A stretch of 64,000 bases of DNA from Paracoccus sp041927875 (GTDB taxonomy: Bacteria > Pseudomonadota > Alphaproteobacteria > Rhodobacterales > Rhodobacteraceae). The stretch's first letter is position 1, and each line of letters starts with the position of its first letter. Below are positions 51,927-59,376 of the stretch, one piece after another. The stretch is from the NCBI RefSeq assembly GCF_041927875.1, contig NZ_JBHFHN010000011.1; one strand, written 5' to 3'. The notes beneath the pieces were generated by a model. The model ran no database searches, was not told where the DNA came from, and was given only the letters and a program-made list of their open reading frames with translations. The position numbers and the translations under genes were made by a program.

Positions 51927-53069
51927 TTAGGGTTGGGCGGAATCGCCGCCACCCGGATCGGCACCATCCTGCACCGCGCGTGACGCAGCGGCAACCCGTG
52001 CCGCCAGCCGTTCATGAAATCCCGATTGCGCCAGTTGGAAGGCCAGCCGGATCGCGGCCGATACGCCGGTATCATCCGACGACCCATGCGATTTCACCAC
52101 CGTGCCATTCAGCCCAAGGAACACGCCGCCATTCACCCGGCGCGGGTCGATGCGCTTTTGCAACCGGCGTAGCGATCCGCGCGCCAAGAGGCCTGCGAAC
52201 TTGGACAGGACCGTGGCGTAGAACGCCTCTTTCAGGAAATCGCCGACCAGTTTCGCCGTGCCCTCGCCGGTTTTCAGCGCGACATTGCCGGTGAAGCCGT
52301 CGGTCACGATCACATCCACCCGGTCCGAGGGCAGATCGCCGCCCTCGACAAAGCCCACATAGTCATAGCCGCCCGCATCGGCATGGGCGGCGATCATGTC
52401 CTGGGCCTCTTTCAGCTCGGGGCGGCCCTTGTGATCTTCGGTGCCGATGTTCAGCACGCCGACGCGCGGGCGCACCAGCCCCAGGCCGTTGCGCGCGTAA
52501 GATGCGCCCATCAGCGCATATTGCAGCAGATCGCCCGCTTCGGCGCGAATGTCGGCGCCGACATCCAGCATCACGTTGAAGCCCGAAGGGTTGCGCGACG
52601 GCCACAGGCAGGCAATCGCCGGGCGGTCGATGCCGGGCAGCTTGCGCAGGCGGATCATCGACACCGCCATCAGCGCGCCGGTATTGCCGCAGGACACGGC
52701 CACCTTCGCCTCGCCATTCTTCACGCTGTCGATGGCCGACCACATCGAGGTCTTCTGCCCGCTGCGCAGCACCTGGCTGGGCTTGTCGGTCATCGTCACG
52801 ACCTCGGCGGCGTCACGAATCTCGCAGCGCGCGGACAGGCCCGCGCGTTCGATCATCGGGCCGATCTCGGCCTTGGGGCCATGCACGATGAACCGGATCG
52901 CCGGATTTTTTTCCGCCGACAGCCGGATGCCCCCGATCACCGCCTGCGGGCCACGATCTCCGCCCATGGCATCGACCGAAATCACCACCGGCTGATCGGC
53001 CGGCGTCGCGGCAGAAAACCCCGGCTGGTTCGCAGCCGGGGCATCAGGGCTTTTCGCGTCGCTGGCCAT
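51927..53069 (-). CDS. plsX: Acyl-ACP:phosphate acyltransferase
   Basis: 380 aa. Makes acyl-phosphate for phospholipid synthesis. VVISVDAMGGDRGP begins the conserved part at about residue 28, then SCGNTGALMAVSM, LDVGADIRAEAGDLLQYALMG, DGFTGNVALKTGEG and LGLNGTVVKSHGSSD. The first 26 residues (Pro/Ala-rich) are an extension and the true start may lie further in, as the ribosome site before 53069 is weak. Confidence 0.96.
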   Translation of the reverse strand: MASDAKSPDAPAANQPGFSAATPADQPVVISVDAMGGDRGPQAVIGGIRLSAEKNPAIRFIVHGPKAEIGPMIERAGLSARCEIRDAAEVVTMTDKPSQVLRSGQKTSMWSAIDSVKNGEAKVAVSCGNTGALMAVSMIRLRKLPGIDRPAIACLWPSRNPSGFNVMLDVGADIRAEAGDLLQYALMGASYARNGLGLVRPRVGVLNIGTEDHKGRPELKEAQDMIAAHADAGGYDYVGFVEGGDLPSDRVDVIVTDGFTGNVALKTGEGTAKLVGDFLKEAFYATVLSKFAGLLARGSLRRLQKRIDPRRVNGGVFLGLNGTVVKSHGSSDDTGVSAAIRLAFQLAQSGFHERLAARVAAASRAVQDGADPGGGDSAQP

Positions 53070-53093
53070 AGGCGGTGCGTCCGGCCGACGGGC

Positions 53094-53300
53094 TTACGCC
53101 GCGTCGTCGTCCAGATCGACGTCGTTGCCTTGGGCGACGACTTCACGGCCATCGTAATGCCCGCAGGACGGGCAGACGTGGTGGGGACGCTTCAGTTCGC
53201 CGCAAGCCGGGCATTCGGCGGGATTGGCGGCGACCAGCGCATCGTGGGCGCGGCGCATGTTGCGGCGCGAACGGGTGACTCGGTTCTGCGGGACGGCCAT
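53094..53300 (-). CDS. rpmF: Ribosomal protein L32
   Basis: 68 aa. MAVPQNRVTRSRRNMRRAHD is the L32 N-terminus; CPACG and CPSCG form the zinc-ribbon (Cys4, zinc-binding form). The acidic C-terminus (NDVDLDDDAA) is an alphaproteobacterial trait. AAGGTTGAG lies upstream. The DUF177/YceD gene often found upstream is absent. Confidence 0.97.
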   Translation of the reverse strand: MAVPQNRVTRSRRNMRRAHDALVAANPAECPACGELKRPHHVCPSCGHYDGREVVAQGNDVDLDDDAA

Positions 53301-53583
53301 GTCTCAACCTTTTGGTTCAGTGGGGCAAGGCCCCGGTTCGTGGGTGGGACCAACGCGGCCCCGTTGATATCGTGCGGTTTTCCGGGGCCTTCCCTGCCGT
53401 GCGCCGCGCGTGGGGCGCAACCATGGCAAAAGCGGCCGGGCGGGAACCCGACATTGAATGAGCGCGCATAAATAGCGGGATTTGCTGGCAGTGCAAGCCT
53501 TGATTTGTTCCGCGCCGCCGGGCGGGGCTTGAATCGCGCGGCTGCGGCCCGGATATTCCGAAAAAGCACTGAAAGGAAGCGCC

Positions 53584-54021
53584 ATGGCCGATGCCGTCAA
53601 GCTGATCTGTCTGGCCTGTGGTCAGGCCAACCGGCTGCCCGCCGACCGGCTGGGGCAGGGGCCGGTCTGCGGCACCTGCGGGGCGCGGCTGCTGGATGGC
53701 AAGGTGGCCGCGCTTGATCCGGCCACGCTGGACAAGGCGATCCGGGGTGACGGGTTGCCGCTCATGGTCGATTTCTGGGCGCCCTGGTGCGGTCCGTGCC
53801 GGATGATGGCGCCGAACTTTGCCGCCGCCGCGCGCGAGCTGGCGCCTGCCGTGCGGCTGGCCAAGATCGACACGCAGGATCATCCCGCCGTCTCGGCCCG
53901 GTTCGGGATTCGCGGCATCCCGCTGCTGATCCTGTTCGACCGCGGGCGCGAGGTGGCGCGGCTGGCCGGGGCGCGTCCGACCGGTGACATCACCGCTTTT
54001 GCGCGGCAGAAACGGGCGTGA
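53584..54021 (+). CDS. trxC: Thioredoxin 2
   Basis: 145 aa. N-terminal zinc ribbon with two CxxC (CLACGQ, CGTCGA) followed by a thioredoxin fold with WCGPC (C69, C72), VDFWAPWCGPCRMMAP and the cis-Pro GIPLL. This is the TrxC layout; such proteins reduce disulfides in the cytoplasm, often under oxidative stress. GAAAGGAAG precedes the ATG. Divergent from rpmF. Confidence 0.95.
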   Translation: MADAVKLICLACGQANRLPADRLGQGPVCGTCGARLLDGKVAALDPATLDKAIRGDGLPLMVDFWAPWCGPCRMMAPNFAAAARELAPAVRLAKIDTQDHPAVSARFGIRGIPLLILFDRGREVARLAGARPTGDITAFARQKRA

Positions 54022-54074
54022 TGAGGGACGCTTGACAATGCCGCGCGGCTGCGCCAAAAGCCCGCGCAGGTCGA

Positions 54075-54150
<76 letters not shown>

Positions 54151-54430
54151 GACCTTCTTCTTCGCAATCAGTCTGAAGTCTTGCGTTGAATGCGCTTGCT
54201 TTTCCATGGCTTGCGCGCCGATCTTCAGACGCCGTGTGAACATTCCGCCTGACTTATCCACGGCTTTCTGCGGCCCGCACCCGATTCCGGGTGGATTTGA
54301 CCTTGAACGACTCGGACCCCTGTGACCACCATATCTGGTAAGGGGCAGGGCGCATCCCGCCGTCCCTTGTGGTGTGAACCAGACCTGGTGGCAACCGGGC
54401 AGAGCAGGCAAAGAGGCAGGAGGGCAGGCC

Positions 54431-54934
54431 ATGGCAGTCAGCGACGGCTGGATGGGCGACAGCGACATCCACCCCATCGACATCGTGCAATCGCTGGCCG
54501 CCGCCGCCGATTGGGATTTCGACCGCGTGGCCGAGGATCAGATCGCCATGACCGTCACCGGCCAGTGGCGCGATTACGCGATCACCCTGGCTTGGTCGGC
54601 GGGCGATCAGGTGCTGCGCATCCTGTCGACCTTTGAACTCTCGCCCCCCGCCGGGCGGCTGCCCGCCCTGCATGAGGCGTTGAACCTGGCCAATGACCAG
54701 CTTTGGGATGGCAGTTTCACCCATTGGGCCGATCAGGGGCTGATGGTCTGGCGCTATGGTCTGGTGCTGGCGGGCGATCAGATCGCCCAGCCCGAACAGA
54801 TCGAACGCATGATCGCCGCCGCCGTCGAGGGGCCGGAGCGGTTCTACCCCGCCTTCCAGCTTGCCTGCTGGGGCGATCAGACCCCGGCGCAGGCGATGGG
54901 CGTGGCCATCGCCCAGGCCTATGGCCGGGCATAG
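54431..54934 (+). CDS. YbjN-domain protein
   Basis: 167 aa. YbjN (DUF1790-like) fold: HPIDIVQSLAAAADWDFDR, TVTGQWRDYAITLAW, LRILSTFEL, LHEALNLANDQLWDGSF and MVWRYGLVL. Members resemble the type III secretion chaperone fold and have no proven enzymatic role. ATG 54431 follows GGAGGG. It starts the operon with proC, csaA and a dehydrogenase; the adjacency to proC is typical of alphaproteobacteria. Confidence 0.9.
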   Translation: MAVSDGWMGDSDIHPIDIVQSLAAAADWDFDRVAEDQIAMTVTGQWRDYAITLAWSAGDQVLRILSTFELSPPAGRLPALHEALNLANDQLWDGSFTHWADQGLMVWRYGLVLAGDQIAQPEQIERMIAAAVEGPERFYPAFQLACWGDQTPAQAMGVAIAQAYGRA

Positions 54935-54943
54935 GGGGCGACG

Positions 54944-55744
54944 ATGGATTTTCAGGATATTCAATCGCGCGGGCTGGTGCTGCTGGGCTGCGGGCAGATG
55001 GGCGGCGCACTGCTGCGGGGCTGGCTGGCGCGCGGGCTGGCGCCGGATGCCGTGCACGTGATCGACCCGCGCCCCGCCGATTGGCTGGCCGAGGCCGGCG
55101 TGCAGGTGAATGGCGATCTGCCTGTCGATCCGGCGGTGGCGCTGATCGCCGTCAAGCCGCAGATGATGGGGCAGGCGCTGCCTGCGCTGCGTGCCTTGGC
55201 GCCCGGCACGCTGTTTGTCACTGTCGCCGCCGGCACCACGCTGGCCGCCTATGAGGCCGCCCTGGGCGCAGGCGCGCGGATCGTGCGGTCGATGCCGAAC
55301 ACCCCCGCCGCCATCGGTCAGGGCATCACCGCGATCTGCGGCAATGCCGCCGCCACCCCCGCCGATCTGAACCTGGCCGAGGCGCTGCTGCGGGCCGTTG
55401 GTCAGGTCGTCCGGCTGTCGGGCGAGGATCAGATGGACGCGGTCACCGCGCTGTCGGGATCGGGTCCGGGCTATGTCTTTCACCTGATCGAGGCCTTGGC
55501 CGCCGCCGGTGTGGCCGAGGGGCTGCCCGACGACATGGCGCTGGATCTGGCGCGCGCGACCGTGGCCGGGGCGGGGGCGCTGGCGGTGCAGACCGGCACC
55601 GATCCGGCGGTTCTGCGGGGCAATGTCACCTCGCCCGGCGGGACGACGCAGGCCGGGCTTGCGGTGCTGATGGCGGAACTGCCCGACCTTTTGGTGCGCA
55701 CCGTTCATGCCGCCGCCGAACGCGGCAGGGAGCTTGGTAAATGA
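54944..55744 (+). CDS. proC: Pyrroline-5-carboxylate reductase
   Basis: 266 aa. Last step of proline synthesis. Rossmann GCGQMGGALLRGW, VKPQMMGQ, SMPNTPAAIGQG, ALSGSGPGYVFHLIEAL and NVTSPGGTTQAGL are diagnostic. 9 bp after ybjN; overlaps the next gene by 4 nt. Confidence 0.97.
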   Translation: MDFQDIQSRGLVLLGCGQMGGALLRGWLARGLAPDAVHVIDPRPADWLAEAGVQVNGDLPVDPAVALIAVKPQMMGQALPALRALAPGTLFVTVAAGTTLAAYEAALGAGARIVRSMPNTPAAIGQGITAICGNAAATPADLNLAEALLRAVGQVVRLSGEDQMDAVTALSGSGPGYVFHLIEALAAAGVAEGLPDDMALDLARATVAGAGALAVQTGTDPAVLRGNVTSPGGTTQAGLAVLMAELPDLLVRTVHAAAERGRELGK

Positions 55745-56076
55745 CCATCACCTATGACGATTTCGCCCGTGTCGACATCCGCGTTGGCACCGTGACCCGC
55801 GCCGAACCCTTCCCCGAGGCGCGCAAACCCGCGATCAAGCTGTGGGTCGATTTCGGCGAGGGGATCGGCGAGAAGCGATCCTCGGCCCAGATCACCGCCC
55901 ATGAAACGCCCGAGGGGCTGATCGGCCGTCAGGTGCTGGGCGTGGTCAACTTTGCCCCGCGCCAGATCGGCAAGTTCCTGTCCGAGGTGCTGGTGCTGGG
56001 TCTGCCCGATGCCGATGGTCAGGTGGTGCTGATCGGCCCTCGGCTGGCGGTGCCGGACGGCGGAAAGCTGTTCTGA
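55741..56076 (+). CDS. CsaA-type tRNA-binding-domain protein
   Basis: 111 aa, a single OB-fold tRNA_bind domain: FARVDIRVGTVTRAEPFPEARKPAIKL, SSAQITAHETPE and GRQVLGVVNFAPRQIG match CsaA. CsaA binds tRNA and has been described as a secretion chaperone in Bacillus; the role in alphaproteobacteria is unproven. Overlaps proC by 4 nt and the next gene by 1 nt. Confidence 0.93.
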   Translation: MTITYDDFARVDIRVGTVTRAEPFPEARKPAIKLWVDFGEGIGEKRSSAQITAHETPEGLIGRQVLGVVNFAPRQIGKFLSEVLVLGLPDADGQVVLIGPRLAVPDGGKLF

Positions 56077-57023
56077 TGCGGGTGCTGGTCACCCGGCGGC
56101 TGACCGATGACGTGATGGCGGCGATTGCCGCGCGGTTCGACGCGACCCTGCGCGATGATCCCGCGCCGCTCAGCCTTGCGCAGGCGCGCGCGGCTTTGGC
56201 TGACTACGACGCGATCCTGCCAACGCTGGGCGATGATTTCTCGGCCGCTGCCTTCGCCGGTCCAGTCCGCGCGCGGCTGCTGGCCAATTTCGGCGTGGGC
56301 TATAACCACATCGACGTGGCGGCGGCGCGAGCGGCAGGGGTGGCGGTGACCAACACCCCCGGCGCGGTGACCGATGCCACCGCCGATCTGGCGCTGACCC
56401 TGATGCTGATGAGCGCGCGCCGCGCCGCCGAGGGGGAGCGGCTGGTGCGCGCGGGCCTGTGGACCGGCTGGCAGCCCACGCAGCTTTTGGGGATGCACAT
56501 GACCGGCAAGGTGCTGGGCGTGATCGGCATGGGCCGCATCGGCAAGGCCGTCGCCCGACGCGCGCATCTGGGCTTTCAGATGCCGGTGGTGTTCTTCAAC
56601 CGATCCGCCGTCAGCGCGCCCGGCGTGCCGGCCCGGCAGATGGACCGCATCGAACAGGTGATGGCCGCCGCCGACATGGTGGTGATCGCCGTCCCCGGCG
56701 GCCCCGAGACGCGGCATCTGATCGGCGCGCGCGAACTGGCCGCGATGGCCGCTCATGCGCATCTGATCAACATCGCGCGCGGCGATGTGGTGGATGAGGC
56801 CGCGCTGATCGACGCGCTGCGGGCCGGTCGGATCGGCGGCGCGGGCCTTGACGTCTATGAGGGCGAGCCGCGCGTGCCGCAGGCGCTGCGCGATCTGGAT
56901 AACGTCACCCTGCTGCCGCATCTGGGCACCAATGCGCAGGAGGTGCGCGCCGCCATGGGGCGCATGGCGCTGGACAATCTGGCTGCATGGGCCGAATCCC
57001 GCCCATTGCCGAACCCGGTCTGA
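56076..57023 (+). CDS. D-2-hydroxyacid dehydrogenase (glyoxylate/hydroxypyruvate reductase-like)
   Basis: 315 aa. NAD(P) motif GMGRIGKAVARR, active-site Arg in NIARGDVVDE, Glu in the YEGEPRVP region and His in LLPHLGTNAQEV. The GDVVDE and HLGTN patterns fit glycerate dehydrogenases/glyoxylate reductases. Substrate not certain. Last gene of the ybjN-proC-csaA operon. Confidence 0.92.
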   Translation: MRVLVTRRLTDDVMAAIAARFDATLRDDPAPLSLAQARAALADYDAILPTLGDDFSAAAFAGPVRARLLANFGVGYNHIDVAAARAAGVAVTNTPGAVTDATADLALTLMLMSARRAAEGERLVRAGLWTGWQPTQLLGMHMTGKVLGVIGMGRIGKAVARRAHLGFQMPVVFFNRSAVSAPGVPARQMDRIEQVMAAADMVVIAVPGGPETRHLIGARELAAMAAHAHLINIARGDVVDEAALIDALRAGRIGGAGLDVYEGEPRVPQALRDLDNVTLLPHLGTNAQEVRAAMGRMALDNLAAWAESRPLPNPV

Positions 57024-57112
57024 CCCCCCCAATTTTCCGGGAACCGGCGGGCGGCCTGCGGGTTGTGTCGGTGAAGCGGGCAGTTGCCCATCACCGAAAG
57101 CAGGAGAGAGCC

Positions 57113-57310
57113 ATGAACTGGGATATCGTTGAAGGCAAGTGGGAACAGCTGAAGGGTTCGGTCAAGGAAAAGTGGGGCGACCTGACGGATGACGAACTGA
57201 CCCAGGCGGCGGGCAAGCGCGACAAGCTGGCCGGCAAGCTGCAAGAGAAATACGGCTGGACCAAAGACGAGGCCGAAAAGCAGATCGACGATTTCTTCAA
57301 GGACAAGTGA
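57113..57310 (+). CDS. CsbD-family stress-response protein
   Basis: 65 aa, highly charged helical protein: MNWDIVEGKWEQLKGSVKEK, then WGDLTDDELTQAAGKRDKL and YGWTKDEAEKQIDDF, the CsbD consensus. In other bacteria these proteins are induced by general stress; molecular role unclear. AGGAGAGAG lies before the ATG and a strong terminator follows; monocistronic. Confidence 0.95.
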   Translation: MNWDIVEGKWEQLKGSVKEKWGDLTDDELTQAAGKRDKLAGKLQEKYGWTKDEAEKQIDDFFKDK

Positions 57311-57330
57311 TCGGTATCTGATCGTTACGC

Positions 57331-57354
57331 AAAAGGCGCCTTCGGGCGCCTTTT
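57331..57354 (+). terminator. Rho-independent terminator after csbD
   Basis: Perfect 10-bp stem AAAAGGCGCC (57331-57340) / GGCGCCTTTT (57345-57354) closed by a TTCG tetraloop. Confidence 0.95.
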
Positions 57355-57444
57355 GTCGTGCTTGCCGTAGCGGCATCCGGGCGGCGGGCGCTTGACCTTG
57401 GGTGCGGTGGCGGGGAAAGGTGGCCCGAATATCAGGAGCCGCAG

Positions 57445-58563
57445 ATGTTCACCCCCGCGATTACCGGAACCGGCGTTTTCGTGCCGCCCGAAACCATCAC
57501 CAATGATGAACTGGTCGCCGCGTTCAACGCCTATGCCGACCGTTTCAACGCCGAACATGCTGCGGCCATCGCCGCGGGCGAGGTGGCGGCGAAAGAGCAT
57601 TCCTCGACCGAGTTCATCCTGAAGGCATCGGGGATCGAGCGCCGCTATGTGATGAACAAATCCGGCGTGCTGGACCCGTCGCGCATGTATCCCGAACTGG
57701 CGCAGCGCAGCGATGACCAGCCGGGGCTGATGGCCGAAATCGGCGTGGCTGCGGCGCGTCAGGCGCTGTCGCACGCCGGGCGAGACGGCGCGGATATCGA
57801 TCTGGTGATCTGCGCGGCCTCGAACATGGAACGCGCCTATCCGGCGATCGCCGTCGAGATCCAGCAGCTTCTGGGTGCGGGCGGCTTTGCCTTTGACATG
57901 AACGTCGCCTGTTCCTCGGCCACCTTCGGCATCCAGGCGGCGGCCGACATGATCCGGTCGGGATCGGTGCGCCGCGCGCTGGTCATCAACCCCGAGATCA
58001 CCTCGGGGCATCTGGAATGGCGCGACCGCGATTGCCACTTCATCTTCGGCGATGTCGCCACCGCGACGCTGATCGAGCGGCGCGAGGAGGTGGGGCAGGG
58101 GTTCGAGATCGTCTCGACCCGCTGCGCGACGCAGTTTTCCAACAACATCCGCAACAACAACGGTTTCCTGCGCCAGACCCGCCCCGATGGGCTGGCCGAC
58201 CGGCGCGACATGAAGTTCATGCAAGAGGGGCGCAAGGTCTTCAAGGAGGTCGTGCCGATGGTCAGCGCCCATATCCAGGCGCATCTGGCCGACGAGGGAA
58301 TCGCGCCGGGCGAGCTGCGGCGCATGTGGCTGCATCAGGCCAACAAGACGATGAACGATTTCATCGGCCGCAAGGTGCTGGGGCGCGAAGCCGCGCCGGA
58401 CGAACAGCCCAACATCCTGCAAGAGTTTGCCAATACCTCATCCGCGGGGTCGATCATCGCCTTTGACCGGTTCTCGGATGATCTGGTGCCGGGCGATCTG
58501 GGGCTGATCTGTTCCTTTGGCGCGGGTTACTCGGTCGGCTCGGTCATCCTGCGGCGGTTCTGA
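57445..58563 (+). CDS. Second KAS III-type beta-ketoacyl-ACP synthase
   Basis: 372 aa, longer than the fabH at 50938. Thiolase fold with nucleophile C156 (NVACSSATFG), H297 (LHQANKTMN) and Asn in FANTSSAG. Extra insertions (YADRFNAEHAAAIAAGEV; RNNNGFLRQTRPDGLADRR) resemble the Pseudomonas PA3286-type FabH-like enzymes, which condense longer acyl-CoA (octanoyl) with malonyl-ACP. That substrate is inference. AGGAG precedes ATG 57445; stands alone. Confidence 0.9.
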   Translation: MFTPAITGTGVFVPPETITNDELVAAFNAYADRFNAEHAAAIAAGEVAAKEHSSTEFILKASGIERRYVMNKSGVLDPSRMYPELAQRSDDQPGLMAEIGVAAARQALSHAGRDGADIDLVICAASNMERAYPAIAVEIQQLLGAGGFAFDMNVACSSATFGIQAAADMIRSGSVRRALVINPEITSGHLEWRDRDCHFIFGDVATATLIERREEVGQGFEIVSTRCATQFSNNIRNNNGFLRQTRPDGLADRRDMKFMQEGRKVFKEVVPMVSAHIQAHLADEGIAPGELRRMWLHQANKTMNDFIGRKVLGREAAPDEQPNILQEFANTSSAGSIIAFDRFSDDLVPGDLGLICSFGAGYSVGSVILRRF

Positions 58564-58576
58564 GACAGGGGGCGGA

Positions 58577-58593
58577 CCGGGGCGCTGCCCCGG
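58577..58593. terminator. Hairpin between KAS III gene and tdk
   Basis: Perfect 7-bp stem CCGGGGC (58577-58583) / GCCCCGG (58587-58593), loop GCT, between convergent genes and beside the extragenic motif at 58600. Confidence 0.6.
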
Positions 58594-58599
58594 ACCCCG

Positions 58600-58621
58600 G
58601 CGTATTTCAGCAAGAAAGAAG
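58600..58621. repeat. Extragenic motif copy (reverse of TTCTTGCTGAAATACG)
   Basis: GCGTATTTCAGCAAGAAAGAAG; its reverse strand reads CTTCTTTCTTGCTGAAATACGC, nearly the same as 18748-18767. Preceded by the hairpin at 58577-58593 and ACCCCGG. Confidence 0.5.
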
Positions 58622-58629
58622 CCGCGCGC

Positions 58630-59217
58630 TCAGCAGGTTTTGTCCATCGCGGCGCGCCAGTGGCGGCGGCAGAGCGAGACATAGGTCTCATTCCCGCCGA
58701 TCTGCACCTGCGCGCCGTCATGCAGGACGCGGCCTTCCGCATCCTGGCGCACCACCATCGTCGCCTTGCGCCCGCAATGGCAGATGGTGCGCACCTCGCG
58801 CAGGTCATCGGCCAGGGCCAGCAGGGCCGCCGAGCCGGGAAACAGCTTGCCCTGAAAATCGACGCGCAGCCCGTAGCACATCACCGGCACGCCCAGGTCA
58901 TCGGCGGCGCGCGCCAGTTGCCAGACCTGTTCGGCGGTCAGGAATTGCGCCTCGTCGACAAAAACGCAGGCGCAGCCGCCGGGGGCGGCGGTGGCGGCCC
59001 GGATCTGGGCGAAAAGGTCGGTGCTTGCGTCAAAGCCATCGGCCGGGGCGGTCAGGCCGATGCGGCTGCCGATGGTGCGCGCGCCCGCCCGCGTATCCAG
59101 CGCCGCCGTCATCAGGCAGACCTGCATCCCGCGTTCGCGGTAGTTATGCGCGGCCTGCAACAGCAACGTGCTTTTGCCGGCATTCATCGTCGAATAATGG
59201 AAATAGAGTTTCGCCAT
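58630..59217 (-). CDS. tdk: Thymidine kinase
   Basis: 195 aa type II TK. P-loop STMNAGKST, VFVDEAQFL Walker B/catalytic Glu, lasso domain with zinc ligands CHCG and CRRH, and GGNETYVSLC binding the base. Pyrimidine salvage. Its ATG at 59217 is close to that of the divergent histidine kinase region; no ribosome site stands out. Confidence 0.95.
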   Translation of the reverse strand: MAKLYFHYSTMNAGKSTLLLQAAHNYRERGMQVCLMTAALDTRAGARTIGSRIGLTAPADGFDASTDLFAQIRAATAAPGGCACVFVDEAQFLTAEQVWQLARAADDLGVPVMCYGLRVDFQGKLFPGSAALLALADDLREVRTICHCGRKATMVVRQDAEGRVLHDGAQVQIGGNETYVSLCRRHWRAAMDKTC

Positions 59218-59250
59218 GGCGCCTGATAGCGGCAGCGGCCTGTGGCGATC

Positions 59251-59283
59251 AAGGGGGCGGGCAAGGGGGCGGGCAAGGGGGCG
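59251..59283. repeat. 12-bp tandem repeat, about 2.7 copies
   Basis: AAGGGGGCGGGC at 59251-59262 and 59263-59274, plus a partial third copy to 59283. It lies between tdk and the histidine kinase start chosen here; in the longer possible reading frame it would encode repeated KGAG. Confidence 0.85.
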
Positions 59284-59349
59284 CGAGTTTCAGCCCGGCG
59301 TAAATCGCTTGATCGCGGGCGCGTCTGGCCTTATGGCAGCACGATCCCT

Positions 59350-59364
59350 GTTCTTGTCTGGTTC
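59350..59364 (+). promoter_or_regulatory. LexA-like box before the histidine kinase
   Basis: GTTC (59350-59353), TTGTCTG, GTTC (59361-59364): an exact GTTC-N7-GTTC match 12 bp before ATG 59377. About one such match per 64 kb is expected by chance, so this one is less secure than those before uvrA and the radical SAM gene. Confidence 0.45.
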
Positions 59365-59376
59365 TGGCCCGATCCG

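Noticed and set aside
54151..54430. Possible operators ACCA-TATC-TGGT and ACCAG-AC-CTGGT (54378-54389) after tRNA-Ala
   Set aside because: Short dyads that could be chance; no regulator nearby and no gene in this 280-bp gap. No direct repeat of the tRNA end was found, so there is no sign of an att site.
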